From NCBI RefSeq assembly GCF_036013955.1, contig NZ_CP107903.1, positions 2,976,001 through 3,040,000 on the forward strand: DNA of 64,000 nucleotides. The letters are read 5' to 3'. Made by a program: the position numbers and the translations under genes. Shown piece by piece: positions 35,007 through 44,087 of the stretch. The number at the start of each line of letters is the position of its first letter. Within the stretch, counting starts at the first letter, position 1. The notes under the pieces are model-generated. The model was given only the letters and a program-made list of their open reading frames with translations, made no database searches and was not told the DNA's origin. The DNA is from Streptomyces sp. NBC_00459 (lineage in GTDB: Bacteria > Actinomycetota > Actinomycetes > Streptomycetales > Streptomycetaceae).

Positions 35007-35097
35007 GCCGTTGCTGTAACCCATTGCCGACGATCACCGTTGAAGATCACGCAAGGGCACCAGCAACTCGTCGAACTCGAAGAGGGCGTGGCCGATC

Positions 35098-37884
35098 GTG
35101 GGGGCAGTCGGGTCGCGGCGCACGGTCGGATTCCCCGTGCCGGCAACCAGTTTCGTGGGCCGGCGCGCTGAACTCGCGCAGGCCAGAAGGCTGTTGGCCG
35201 CCACCCGGCTGCTGACTCTCACCGGTCCCGGAGGGGTCGGCAAGACCCGGCTCGCGGCGCGGGTGGCGGAGGGGGCCGTACGGGGTTTCCCGGACGGGGT
35301 CCGGCTGGTCCCGCTGGCCGCCGTGCGGGACGGCGCGCTGGTGCCGCACGCGGTGGCGGACGCGCTCGGCATCCGGGACGAGACGGGCCGGGCGCCGCTG
35401 GACACAGTCGTCGGGCATCTGCGCGACAGACGCCTGCTGCTGGTCCTGGACAACTGCGAGCATCTGACGGACGCCTGCGCCTCGCTGGTGGCCGCCGTGC
35501 TCGGGGCGACCGGGAGCGTCCGTGTACTGGCCACCAGCCGCCATCGACTCGGCCTCACCGAGGAGCGGCTGCTCCCGGTGCCCCCGCTGGCGACTCCGGC
35601 CCCCGGGGACGTCCTGCCCGGCAGGGAGTTCCCCGCGCTGCGTCTGTTCGCCGACCGGGCGGCGGCCGTGGCACCGGGTTTCAGGATCACCGATCACAAC
35701 CGGGCAGCCGTCGCCCGCCTCTGCAACCGTCTGGACGGCCTCCCGCTGGCCATCGAACTGGCGGCCGTACGGATGCACGCCCTGGGTGTGGAGCAGCTCG
35801 ACGAACGCCTCGGCGAACACCTGGGCGCCCACTACCGGCTCCTCACCTGCGGCAGCCCCGCCGCTCCACCTCGCCACCAGACCCTCCGCTCGGCCGTGGA
35901 CTGGAGCCACGACCTGTGCACCCCGGCGGAGCGACTCGCCTGGGCCCACCTGTCGGTGTTCACCGGCGGCTTCGACCTGGCGGGGGCGGAGGCGGTGTGC
36001 GGTGACTCCGTCGGAGGGAGGCCGGGCAGGGCGCACGAGGGCGGCGCCGACGGTGAGCCCGACCCGGCGGGAACGAGTCGCTCCGCTGGTGGGACGGGTA
36101 CGGGGACGGCCCAGCCGGACACGACCCGCTCGTACGGCGAGCCCGACCCCACGTCGTCGACCCCGGCCGACGACAGGACCGGCAAGGCCCGGACGGACAC
36201 GGCCCGGACGGAGACGACCCGCCGCCCCTACGACGACCCCACCCCGGCGGCGACAACTCGCGCGAGCGAGGCACCGGCCCGGCCCGGAGGCCCTGCCGAC
36301 CCCGGAGGCCGAGCCGAAGCCGTCGGTGCCGACAGCAGCACCGGACAGACCAGGAGGAACCACACCGGAGACGAGCCCGGCTGCGCGGAAACAACCCACA
36401 CCGACCACGGGACCGGCACGGCCCGCCCCTCCTACGGTTCTCCGGCGGCGACGACCCGCGCGAACGGACCGCCGACCCGGGCCAAAGGCCTGACCACCAC
36501 CGGAGCCCGAGCGGAAGCGGCCGGTGCGGCCTCCGGTGTCACGCGGGCCGCCGTGCTGGATGCCGTGATCGGGCTGGTGGAGAAGTCTGTGCTGGTCAGG
36601 GAGGTGGGCGGGATCGGAGGGGCGAGCGGTACCCGGTATCGGATGCTCGCTCTTCTCCGGGAGTACGGGCTGGAGAAACTGGAGGCGCTCGGGGCGGCCG
36701 GGGACACCCGGCGGCGGTTGTGCGCGCACTTCGTGCGGGTCGCGGAGGAGCATGAGCGGAGTTGGTTCGGGCCGGACCAGCCGGGCACGCTGGCCGGGTT
36801 GCGCGCCGAGCACGACAATCTGCGCGCGGCGCTCGACTTCTGTCTGACCACCCCCGGCGAGTCCCCACGCGGGCTGCGCCTGGTCGGCAGCCTGTGGTTC
36901 TACTGGATCGCGCGTGGCGCCTGGGCGGAGCTGCGGCACTGGTGGCAGCGGCTCCTCCTGCGCGGGGGCCGGCGCCCGCCGCCCGAACTGACCCGGGCCC
37001 ACTGGGCCGCCGCCCTGATCCCGCTGGTCCGCAGCCGTACGAACGCCGTACTCCGGGCCGGCGTCCCGCACCCCCCGACGTCGGCCCCGCACGAGCTGCC
37101 GGACGTCAGACCACTGGCCGACGCCCTGGGGCACCGGACAGGGCGTGTCGGGGACGACGAGCGCCGACTGCTCGCCTTCCATCTCCTCAGCCGTGTCGAG
37201 ATGGCGGCCACGTTCACCTTCCACGGCCGCCCCGAGCACGCCGTGCCGCTGTGCGTGGACGCCCTCGCCGTGTGCGAGGCGTACGGCGAGCAGTGGGTCC
37301 GCTCGTACGTCCTGGGCGCACTCGCCACCGCCCACTGGGCCCTGGGCGAGCACGAGGCCGCCGCCGAGAGTGTCCGGCGCTGTCTGCGGCTGCCGTACGT
37401 CACCGGTGAGCCGCACGCCGTCGGCGGCGCCCTGGAGATACTGGCCGTCGTCACCGCCGCCAGGGGCGACACCGAGCGGGCGGCCGTGCTGCGGGGCGCG
37501 GCGCACCGCATCCGGTGCGACCTCGGCCACGTCCCGCGGACAGGGCGCAGGCAGGCCTGCGGGACACCCGGCGACGGCCCGTACGGCGAGGCCCATCGGC
37601 GGGGTTACGAGCTGTCGGTACGCGAAGCCCTCGCGTACGCACTGGGCGAGCCGCGCACCGCAGCCGCACGGGCCGCCGTACCGTCGGTGCCCGACACCGG
37701 GCTCACCCGCCGCGAGCTGGAGGTGGCCGCGCTGATCGCGTCGGGCATGACGAACCGGCAGATCGCGGATCGGCTGGTGATCTCCCGGCGTACGGCCGAG
37801 GGGCATGTCGAACGCATCCTCGCCAAGCTGGGTTTCGCGGCCCGGAGCCAGGTGGCGGCCTGGTTCAGCGGCCTGTCCCGCTGA
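35098..37884 (+). CDS. LuxR-family regulator with NB-ARC ATPase and low-complexity insert
   Basis: 928-residue regulator. The N-terminal ATPase has a Walker A GPGGVGKTR (about 41-49), Walker B LLLVLDNCEHL and ATSRHRLGL (sensor) blocks, a DGLPLAIELAA helix, then TPR-like helices from 500 on and a C-terminal LuxR HTH (LTRRELEVAALIASGMTNRQIADRLVISRRTAEGHVERILAKLGF). An unusual Thr/Asp/Gly/Pro/Arg-rich segment (about residues 305-480, bases 36013-36537) sits between the NB-ARC helical part and VTRAAVLDAVIGLVEKSVL, where homologues have a short loop. It contains degenerate internal repeats. Large LuxR-ATPases (LAL-type) often activate secondary metabolism or export. The GTG start has only a distant GAGGG. 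The 3' end overlaps the convergent gene by 20 bases. Confidence 0.9.
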   Translation: MGAVGSRRTVGFPVPATSFVGRRAELAQARRLLAATRLLTLTGPGGVGKTRLAARVAEGAVRGFPDGVRLVPLAAVRDGALVPHAVADALGIRDETGRAPLDTVVGHLRDRRLLLVLDNCEHLTDACASLVAAVLGATGSVRVLATSRHRLGLTEERLLPVPPLATPAPGDVLPGREFPALRLFADRAAAVAPGFRITDHNRAAVARLCNRLDGLPLAIELAAVRMHALGVEQLDERLGEHLGAHYRLLTCGSPAAPPRHQTLRSAVDWSHDLCTPAERLAWAHLSVFTGGFDLAGAEAVCGDSVGGRPGRAHEGGADGEPDPAGTSRSAGGTGTGTAQPDTTRSYGEPDPTSSTPADDRTGKARTDTARTETTRRPYDDPTPAATTRASEAPARPGGPADPGGRAEAVGADSSTGQTRRNHTGDEPGCAETTHTDHGTGTARPSYGSPAATTRANGPPTRAKGLTTTGARAEAAGAASGVTRAAVLDAVIGLVEKSVLVREVGGIGGASGTRYRMLALLREYGLEKLEALGAAGDTRRRLCAHFVRVAEEHERSWFGPDQPGTLAGLRAEHDNLRAALDFCLTTPGESPRGLRLVGSLWFYWIARGAWAELRHWWQRLLLRGGRRPPPELTRAHWAAALIPLVRSRTNAVLRAGVPHPPTSAPHELPDVRPLADALGHRTGRVGDDERRLLAFHLLSRVEMAATFTFHGRPEHAVPLCVDALAVCEAYGEQWVRSYVLGALATAHWALGEHEAAAESVRRCLRLPYVTGEPHAVGGALEILAVVTAARGDTERAAVLRGAAHRIRCDLGHVPRTGRRQACGTPGDGPYGEAHRRGYELSVREALAYALGEPRTAAARAAVPSVPDTGLTRRELEVAALIASGMTNRQIADRLVISRRTAEGHVERILAKLGFAARSQVAAWFSGLSR

Positions 37885-38857
37885 CCGTTCCCGACTCCGG
37901 GTCCGCTCCCGGTCCCTGCTCCGTTCCCGGTCCCTGCTCCGCTCCCGGTTCCTGCTCCGCTCCCGACTCCGGCTCCGGCTCGCCGTCTGCCGCTGCTTCT
38001 GTTTCCGTGCGGAGCCTCAACTGCCTTACGTCGTCAGCGCCGAGGCCTCGGAGGACCGCTTCGAGGATGGGGCCGCAGCGGACGTCGAGTGTGTCGCCGT
38101 CGGGCAGGTCCCGGGCGAAGCCGATGAGCTGCCAGGCGGTGTGCGCCTCCATGTAGAACAGGTCGGTCAGGTCGAGGACGTACCGGAGCGGGGCGGCGCC
38201 GTCGGCGGGGATCACTTCGAGGGCGTCGAGGTGGGCCATCACCTGGAGCGGATGGACCGTCCGCATCGCGGCCACCAGGTGGTCGGTGTACTGGTGGCGG
38301 CTGTACCAGCACATCGCGGTGAGGCGCGGATCCACGAACAGCGGTTCCATACAGGCCTCGTAGTCCAGCAGTTGGTCGTCGCCGACGCCGGCCCGCTGCC
38401 CCCAGGCCATGTCGGCCCCGACCCGCAGCCCTGGCCACCCCTCCGCCCACACCCGCTCCAACTCATCGGAGTAGAGCCGGAATTGGCGCTCCCTGGAGAA
38501 GCTGCCGTCGGGGAGGTACACGGCGGTGTTGCGCAGGATCTCCAACTGACCGCTCCGACAGGCGGCTTCGGCCTGTCCGGTGCCCGCGTCGAGGCGGGCG
38601 AGGGCGTCGTCGTCGCCCACGTCGGCCGGGTCGAGGACGACCAGCACCTTCTCGCCACGGGTCAGTCCGGTGCGGGTGTAGGCGGTCAGCACCTGCCAGT
38701 GGGCCTGGGCGTCGGGCACGTCCAGACAGGCGTGATCTCCGGGGCGCAGCGCCTGCACGGGGATGCTTCGGGCGGTCGCGCGCGCCTGCCCATGCCCATG
38801 CCCAAGTCCATGTGGGTGTGGATTCGGATGTGGGGGCTGAGGTGCGTGGTCCGTCAT
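37865..38857 (-). CDS. MEDS-domain sensor with STAS-like domain
   Basis: 330-residue soluble protein. GGAGG lies 8 bases before ATG 38857. A His/Pro-rich N-terminal tail (HPNPHPHGLGHGHG) precedes a MEDS (DcmR-type sensory) domain (about 32-190: RPGDHACLDVPDAQAHWQVL, EKVLVVLDPADVG, MEPLFVDPRLTAMCWYSRHQY), then a STAS-like part (YVLDLTDLFYMEAHTAWQLIGFA). The C-terminal 40 residues are a Glu/Gly/Pro repeat tail (GAEQEPGAEQGPGTEQGPG) encoded by 18-bp tandem repeats at 37895-37970. Such proteins regulate anti-sigma or light/hydrocarbon responses; the partner is unknown. Its stop overlaps the 3' end of the LuxR-type gene. Confidence 0.8.
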   Translation of the reverse strand: MTDHAPQPPHPNPHPHGLGHGHGQARATARSIPVQALRPGDHACLDVPDAQAHWQVLTAYTRTGLTRGEKVLVVLDPADVGDDDALARLDAGTGQAEAACRSGQLEILRNTAVYLPDGSFSRERQFRLYSDELERVWAEGWPGLRVGADMAWGQRAGVGDDQLLDYEACMEPLFVDPRLTAMCWYSRHQYTDHLVAAMRTVHPLQVMAHLDALEVIPADGAAPLRYVLDLTDLFYMEAHTAWQLIGFARDLPDGDTLDVRCGPILEAVLRGLGADDVRQLRLRTETEAAADGEPEPESGAEQEPGAEQGPGTEQGPGADPESGTVSGTGR

Positions 38858-39018
38858 CGAGGGCGCCTCCCCGGGCGTTGATGATCAACTCCCGACGACG
38901 GTAGGGAACACCTGCGCCCAAGCGGTGTCGCCACCCCCAACACCCGCTGCCAGGAAAGGAATTGACCGACCGCGACCGAATTACTGCCCTAACCCGACCG
39001 ACCGCTGCCTCTCCCTGA

Positions 39019-39942
39019 CTACTCCCCCGCCCCCCACTCCCCGCCCAAGGCCATCGCGTACAGCTTCTCCAGGCGCTCGCGCGTCTCCTCGTCCGTCGGG
39101 ACCAGCGTCACCAGGCGGGTGCCCAGTTCCGGGGCGAGCCAGAGGTCGGTGTGATCGAGGGTGAGCAGGCCGACGTACGGGTTGCGGAACTGCTTGGTCT
39201 TGCCGCGGGCGCTGACCACCTCGTACCGCTCCCAGATCGCACAGAACTCCGGAGACTGTGTGCGCAGCCGCTTCAGCATCAACTTCCAGGCGGGGTCGCC
39301 GAGATGGGCGGCCTGCTGGACCCGGAGCTTGGCCGCCATCACGCGCATCGTCTCTTCGAGCAGGACGACCGACGACCGCCACTCCTCGTTCGTGTACACG
39401 AGCAGCATGAGGTTGCGATCCTCGGGCGGCACGGCATCCAGGTTGCCCATGAGACGGCTGTACGTGCGGTTGTACGCCTGGATGTCGTACCGGTTGTTCT
39501 GGATGCACGCCGGGACGGGGTCGAGGGCGCGCAGGAGTTCACGCAGGGCGGGAGTGATCGTCGGGCAGCTCGCGGCGGGGGTGGGGTCGACGGCTCCGGC
39601 CAGCTGGAAGAGGTGGGCGCGTTCGCTCGCGTCGAGAAGGAGGGTACGGGCAAGGGCGTCGAGCACCTGTTCGGAGACCTGGATCGCGCGCGCCTGTTCG
39701 AGCCAGGTGTACCAGGTGACGCCCACGGCGGAGAGCTGCGCGACCTCCTCACGGCGCAGACCCGGCGTACGGCGGCGTCGGCCGCGCGGGAGGCCGACCT
39801 GCTCGGGGGTGATGCGCTCGCGGCGGCTGCGCAGGAAGACGGCGAGCTCATGGCGCCGGATCTCCGAACCGCGCCCACCGGGTCGCCGCTGCTCCCGCTG
39901 AGCCGTGGTTTCCTGGGCGGTGGCGATGCTCGTCGTGGTCAC
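39019..39942 (-). CDS. XRE-family regulator with MmyB-like ligand domain
   Basis: 307-residue repressor. N-terminal HTH: ELAVFLRSRRERITPEQVGLP, GRRRRTPGLRREEVAQLSAVGVTWYTWLEQARAIQVSEQVLDALARTL. Residues about 125-300 form the MmyB-like PAS-related ligand-binding domain (VPACIQNNRYDIQAYNRTYSRLMG, MLLVYTNEEWRSSVVLLEETMRVM, GKTKQFRNPYVGLLTLDHTDLWLAPELGTRLVTLVP). GTG 39940-39942 follows a GGAGGGAGA site. It is divergent from a DHA2 pump, with palindromic GGTAC repeats in between, so it likely represses that pump until a ligand binds. Confidence 0.92.
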   Translation of the reverse strand: MTTTSIATAQETTAQREQRRPGGRGSEIRRHELAVFLRSRRERITPEQVGLPRGRRRRTPGLRREEVAQLSAVGVTWYTWLEQARAIQVSEQVLDALARTLLLDASERAHLFQLAGAVDPTPAASCPTITPALRELLRALDPVPACIQNNRYDIQAYNRTYSRLMGNLDAVPPEDRNLMLLVYTNEEWRSSVVLLEETMRVMAAKLRVQQAAHLGDPAWKLMLKRLRTQSPEFCAIWERYEVVSARGKTKQFRNPYVGLLTLDHTDLWLAPELGTRLVTLVPTDEETRERLEKLYAMALGGEWGAGE

Positions 39943-39976
39943 GGTCCCACTCTCCCTCCACCCGGACCCCGTTTCC

Positions 39977-40014
39977 AGGTACTCCTGGTACCAGGATAAA
40001 GACACTCTGGTACC
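39977..40014. promoter_or_regulatory. GGTAC-repeat operator between XRE regulator and MFS pump
   Basis: A perfect 12-bp palindrome CCTGGTACCAGG lies at 39984-39995. Two further GGTAC half sites are at 39977-39982 (AGGTAC) and 40008-40013 (TGGTAC). GATAAAG at 39995-40001 may be a -10 region. Likely binding site of the divergent XRE/MmyB regulator. Confidence 0.5.
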
Positions 40015-40043
40015 CCCCTCAGGGGAGGCGGACGCTGGTCGAC

Positions 40044-41477
40044 GTGACCGACACAAGCACCTCACCCACCGTCTCCGTCCGTTCTCCGGCCGGGCCACCC
40101 GTACTCGGCGGGCTCGGACTGTTCACCGTGCTCCTCGGCGCGGCGCTCCCTCTCATCGACTTCTTCATCGTCAACGTCGCCCTGCCCACCATCGGCCGGG
40201 ATCTCTCGGCGAGCGAGGCCGTCCTCGAACTGGTGGTCGCCGGATACGGCGTCTCGTACGCCGTCCTGCTCGTCCTCGGCGGGCGGCTCGGCGATCTCTT
40301 CGGCCGGCGCCGGCTGTTCCTGGGCGGGATGGCGGCGTTCGCCGTCACCTCGCTGGCCTGCGGTCTGGCGCCGACCGCATGGACCCTGGTGGCGGCCCGG
40401 ATCGCACAGGGCGCGGCATCGGCGGCGATGCTGCCGCAGGTGCTCGCGACGATCCAGTCGGCGACGGCGGGCCCGCGCCGCGCGAGGGCCATGGGCCTGT
40501 ACGGCGCGACGGCGGGCCTGTCGATGGTGGCGGGCCAGATCCTCGGCGGCGTGCTCGTGGCCGCCGACATCGCGGGAACGGGCTGGCGCTCGGTGTTCCT
40601 GGTGAACGTGCCGGTGGTGCTCCTCGGTCTGATCCTGGCCGCCCGGACGGTCCCGGAGACCCGCTCGCAGCACCCGGAGCCGGTGGACGTGCCAGGGACG
40701 CTCCTCCTGGCGTTGTCCCTGATCACACTGCTCGCCCCGCTGACCGAGGGCCGGGCGGCGGGCTGGCCGCTGTGGACCTGGCTGTCGCTGGCCGCGTTCC
40801 CGTTCGCGGCGGCGGCGTTCTACGCGATCGAGCGCGGCGCCGACCGCAGGGGACGTACTCCCCTAGTGCCACCGACCTTGTTCGCGCTGACGTCGCTGCG
40901 CCGGGGCCTGCTGATGATCGTGCCGTTCTCCATCGGCTTCAGCGGCTTCATGTTCGTGATCGCGGTGGCCCTGCAAAGGGGCGCGGGCCTGGGCCCGGTG
41001 CAGGCGGGGCTGGCGCTGGCTCCCATGGCGGTGACGTTCTTCGCCGTCTCCCTCGCCGGACCTCGTCTGGTCACCCGGTACGGCACCCGGGTCGTCACCG
41101 TCGGCGGCCTGGTCCAGGGGGTGGGCGTGGCTCTCATCGTCGTCGCCGTGTGGCGTTCCTGGCCGGACGTGGGTCTGGTGGAGCTGCTGCCGGGAGCGGC
41201 GGTCGCGGGTGCGGGACAGGCGCTCCAACTCCCCGTTCTCTTCCGGATCGTCCTCTCCGAGATCGAGCCGGCCCGGGCGGGCGTCGGCAGCGGGGTCATG
41301 GTCACCACGCAGCAGTCCGCGCTGGCGCTGGGCGTGGCGACCCTGGGCACGCTGTTCCTCTCCCTGGCACCGGGGATGGGTATGCGGGACGCGTTGGTGA
41401 CGACGCTGGTGGTGCAGCTGGGGGGCATCGCGCTGACGACGCTTCTCAGCCTGCGGCTGCCGCGGAAGATCGGGTGA
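40044..41477 (+). CDS. DHA2-family MFS transporter
   Basis: 477-residue 14-helix antiporter, second in this window. Motifs: DFFIVNVALPTIGRDLSASEAVLELVVAGYG, GRLGDLFGRRRLFLGG (motif A), RIAQGAASAAMLPQVLATIQ, GATAGLSMVAGQILGGVLVAADIAGTGWRSVFLVNVPV (motif C) and GSGVMVTTQQSALALGVATLGTLF. No long tail. GTG 40044 start. It is the probable target of the divergent XRE/MmyB repressor; the exported substrate is unknown. Confidence 0.92.
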   Translation: MTDTSTSPTVSVRSPAGPPVLGGLGLFTVLLGAALPLIDFFIVNVALPTIGRDLSASEAVLELVVAGYGVSYAVLLVLGGRLGDLFGRRRLFLGGMAAFAVTSLACGLAPTAWTLVAARIAQGAASAAMLPQVLATIQSATAGPRRARAMGLYGATAGLSMVAGQILGGVLVAADIAGTGWRSVFLVNVPVVLLGLILAARTVPETRSQHPEPVDVPGTLLLALSLITLLAPLTEGRAAGWPLWTWLSLAAFPFAAAAFYAIERGADRRGRTPLVPPTLFALTSLRRGLLMIVPFSIGFSGFMFVIAVALQRGAGLGPVQAGLALAPMAVTFFAVSLAGPRLVTRYGTRVVTVGGLVQGVGVALIVVAVWRSWPDVGLVELLPGAAVAGAGQALQLPVLFRIVLSEIEPARAGVGSGVMVTTQQSALALGVATLGTLFLSLAPGMGMRDALVTTLVVQLGGIALTTLLSLRLPRKIG

Positions 41478-41678
41478 GTGCGGTTCGCTTTTGAGTGCGG
41501 GTGCGGGTGCGCTGTGGCTGGGCGCGCCCGCGCGGCGGAGCCGCAAAGGTAGCGGCCCCGCACCCCTGGCCGGGGCCGGGAGCGCCCCTGCGGGGCTGCC
41601 CCCGGCCCCGGGCCCTGTCTCCGCCCCCGGCCCCGCCCGCAGCCCGCCACCACCAGCACCAGCCTTAACCCTCCTCCC
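41478..41678. other. Intergenic GC-rich hairpin region
   Basis: A 201-base spacer between convergent genes, composed almost wholly of G and C. It contains overlapping inverted repeats around 41550-41620 (CGGCCCCGCA near 41552 pairing with TGCGGGGCTG near 41590) like the terminator-rich intergenic repeats common in Streptomyces. No gene seen. Confidence 0.55.
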
Positions 41679-44087
41679 TCACTCCGTACGCAGTGCCGTT
41701 GCCGTGCGGACCTTTGCCGCCCAGCCCGCCGGGAGCAGCGCGCCCAGCATCGCGATGGCGATTCCGGCCAGTCCCAGGAGCAGCAGCTGCCAGGGGACGT
41801 ACACGTCGAGGACGGACGGTGGCAGCTCGGTGCCCGCCGCATGGCCCATCACCGGTAGTACGAAGCCGTGGAGGGCGAAGCCGGCCGGTACGCCGATCAG
41901 GCCGCCGAGCACGCCGATCCCGGCCACCGAGGCGAGGACGAGGCTCACCGTCTGGCGTGGTGACATGCCGAGCGCCTTGCAGACGCCGAGGTCGTGGACG
42001 CGTTCCCGGGTGTCCAGGACGACGGAGTTGAGGACGCCGAGGCCGGCCACGGAGACCAGCATGAGGGTGAGGAGTGCCGCCATCGACTCCAGGATGACGA
42101 TGAAGTTGTCGTTCGCCGAAGGGGCGTTGGCCATGGCGTCGCCGCCCAGGGGCTGCACCACGGCGGCGAGCTTCGCGGCGTACTCGACGGGTGAGACGCC
42201 CGGCTTCACCTCGACGAGGAACATCCGGGGCTGGGCCGCGGGGAAGTCGGCGATGTTCCCGTGGACCGCCATGCCGCCGTCCGACGTGTCGAAGGCCTCG
42301 CCGACGATCCGCAGGCTCCGGGTGTCCCCCTCGTAGGTCACCCGGACCGTGTCACCGAGTTCCGTGCCGGTGTGTTCCAGGAAACCCGAGCCCACCACTG
42401 CCTGCCCGGCCCCGGAGAGCCAGTGGCCGGAGATCATCTCGTAGCTGCCGGCCCGGGACTCCCCCTGGTAGAGAGCGACCTGTACGGAGCCGGTGACCCC
42501 GGCCACGGCGGCGTCGGCCCGGGTCATGGCGTAGTACGAGGCGGTGCCTTCCTGCGCCTCGACGGCGGCGCGGATGCGTGCCGGATCGGTGGCCGGGGCC
42601 TCGGATCTGCCCGCTTCCTGCGGGGGTCCGCCGGAGGCGACCCCCGGCCCGCCGCCGCCGAACACGGTGACCGCGGCGCTCTCCTCGGGATCGGCCGCGG
42701 CACCGACCGCCGTCAGGGACGCGGTCAGCCCCACCGCGAAGGTCGCCGCGATGGTGCCGAAGGCCACCGCGAGCAGCATCGCGACCGTGCGGACCGGGTG
42801 CGCGAAGGGACTCGCGAGGCCGTACGTCACCGCTCTGGGCAGCGGCAGCCGTCCCGCCGCCCGGTGTGCCCACTGGCCGCGTCCCGGGCGCGGGGCCCGG
42901 CCCACGGCGATCGCCTCGACCGTACTCAGCCGCCCGGCGCGCAGCGCGGGCACCAGCGCGGCGGTCCCGACGACCAGCAGCGCGGCGGCCGGCACCACGA
43001 CGTCCACCCACCACGTCACGCCCAGCGTGCCGATGCCGTACGCCTGCTCGGTGTCGTCGAGGAGGGGTACGGCCAGCAGGTTGCCGAGGACGACACCTAG
43101 CCCGATGCCGACGGTGGCCGGGATCAACGCCTGTGCCACATAGGCGCGTACGACCTCGCGCGGGGTGAAGCCGATGGCCTTGAGGATGCCGATCCTGCGC
43201 AGACTCGATCCGACCGCGCCGCTGGTCACACTGCCGACGATGATCACCGACATCACGATGCCGAGGACGCCGAACGCGACGAGGAAGGGGATGGTCGGCG
43301 CCGCGCCCTGGTCCGCGTCGCGCTTGGTCTCCAGATAGGACTGGCTGCCCAGCAGCGCGCCGGACGGCACGGCCGCTGCCAACTGCTTGCGGTCGGCGGT
43401 GAGTTGTTTCTCCGTGTCGGCGGAGTCGAAGCGGTACAGCATCTGGCTGGTGAGCGGGGTCTCCTTCGACGCCAGTGCCCTGGCCTGGGCGGGGGTCGTC
43501 CAGACGTCGGCGGTCCTGCTGACCGACAGGGCGAAGCCGACGATCGTCAGGGTGGGGCTGTCGACGGCGTCCGAGGCCTGGAGTGTGGAGCCGAGCGCGA
43601 GGTCGGGGCCGGAGAAGGAGGAGTCCAGCACGATCTCGCCCGGCTTCGCCGCCCAGCGGCCGGACCTGAGGTCCAGATCATCCACCTCGGCCCGCGGACC
43701 GGACCGTCCGACGAGCGTCAGCGTCGGCAGGTGGCCGCCCCTCGCGTCCACCGGCCGAATCGTCGTGGTGGGGTACGGTCCCGCGCTCGCGGTGACGCCC
43801 GCCTCGTCCCCGGTGGCCGCGAGCTGCGCCGTATTCGCTCTGCCCGGATCGAACTGGACCGTCAGATGGGCGCCGTTCTGCTGCGCGAAGGCATGGTCGA
43901 AGGGCGCGTTGGAGGCGACGATCAGTGACCCGGCGACCACCGCCGAGGCCACGGCCATCATCGTGGCGATGGCGATCACCACGGTCTGTACCCGGCGCCG
44001 CCCCACCCCGGACCGTACGACCCGGCCGAGCGCACCTCCCAAGCCCAAGCCCAAGCCCCTGCCCATCCCGAAGCCGGAGGCGTTCAA
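41679..44087 (-). CDS. FtsX-like ABC transporter permease
   Basis: 802-residue MacB/FtsX-type permease. It has an N-terminal helix (VVIAIATMMAVASAVVAGSLIVAS), a large extracytoplasmic domain, three helices around TIPFLVAFGVLGIVMSVIIVGSVT with LRRIGILKAIGFTPREVVRAYVAQALIPA (FtsX coupling motif), a second external domain and a final three-helix FtsX block (LLTLMLVSVAGLGVLNSVVLDTRERVHDLGVCKALGMSPRQTV). The TTG at 44085-44087 overlaps the ATP-binding protein's stop in TTGA, so coupled translation is assumed; ATG 44066 is the alternative. It probably exports a peptide or lipid, or delivers an envelope signal to the nearby two-component system. Confidence 0.9.
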   Translation of the reverse strand: MNASGFGMGRGLGLGLGGALGRVVRSGVGRRRVQTVVIAIATMMAVASAVVAGSLIVASNAPFDHAFAQQNGAHLTVQFDPGRANTAQLAATGDEAGVTASAGPYPTTTIRPVDARGGHLPTLTLVGRSGPRAEVDDLDLRSGRWAAKPGEIVLDSSFSGPDLALGSTLQASDAVDSPTLTIVGFALSVSRTADVWTTPAQARALASKETPLTSQMLYRFDSADTEKQLTADRKQLAAAVPSGALLGSQSYLETKRDADQGAAPTIPFLVAFGVLGIVMSVIIVGSVTSGAVGSSLRRIGILKAIGFTPREVVRAYVAQALIPATVGIGLGVVLGNLLAVPLLDDTEQAYGIGTLGVTWWVDVVVPAAALLVVGTAALVPALRAGRLSTVEAIAVGRAPRPGRGQWAHRAAGRLPLPRAVTYGLASPFAHPVRTVAMLLAVAFGTIAATFAVGLTASLTAVGAAADPEESAAVTVFGGGGPGVASGGPPQEAGRSEAPATDPARIRAAVEAQEGTASYYAMTRADAAVAGVTGSVQVALYQGESRAGSYEMISGHWLSGAGQAVVGSGFLEHTGTELGDTVRVTYEGDTRSLRIVGEAFDTSDGGMAVHGNIADFPAAQPRMFLVEVKPGVSPVEYAAKLAAVVQPLGGDAMANAPSANDNFIVILESMAALLTLMLVSVAGLGVLNSVVLDTRERVHDLGVCKALGMSPRQTVSLVLASVAGIGVLGGLIGVPAGFALHGFVLPVMGHAAGTELPPSVLDVYVPWQLLLLGLAGIAIAMLGALLPAGWAAKVRTATALRTE

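Noticed and set aside
35047..37806. 919-residue minus-strand ORF across the LuxR-type gene
   Set aside because: Antisense shadow; the plus-strand product has Walker and LuxR motifs.
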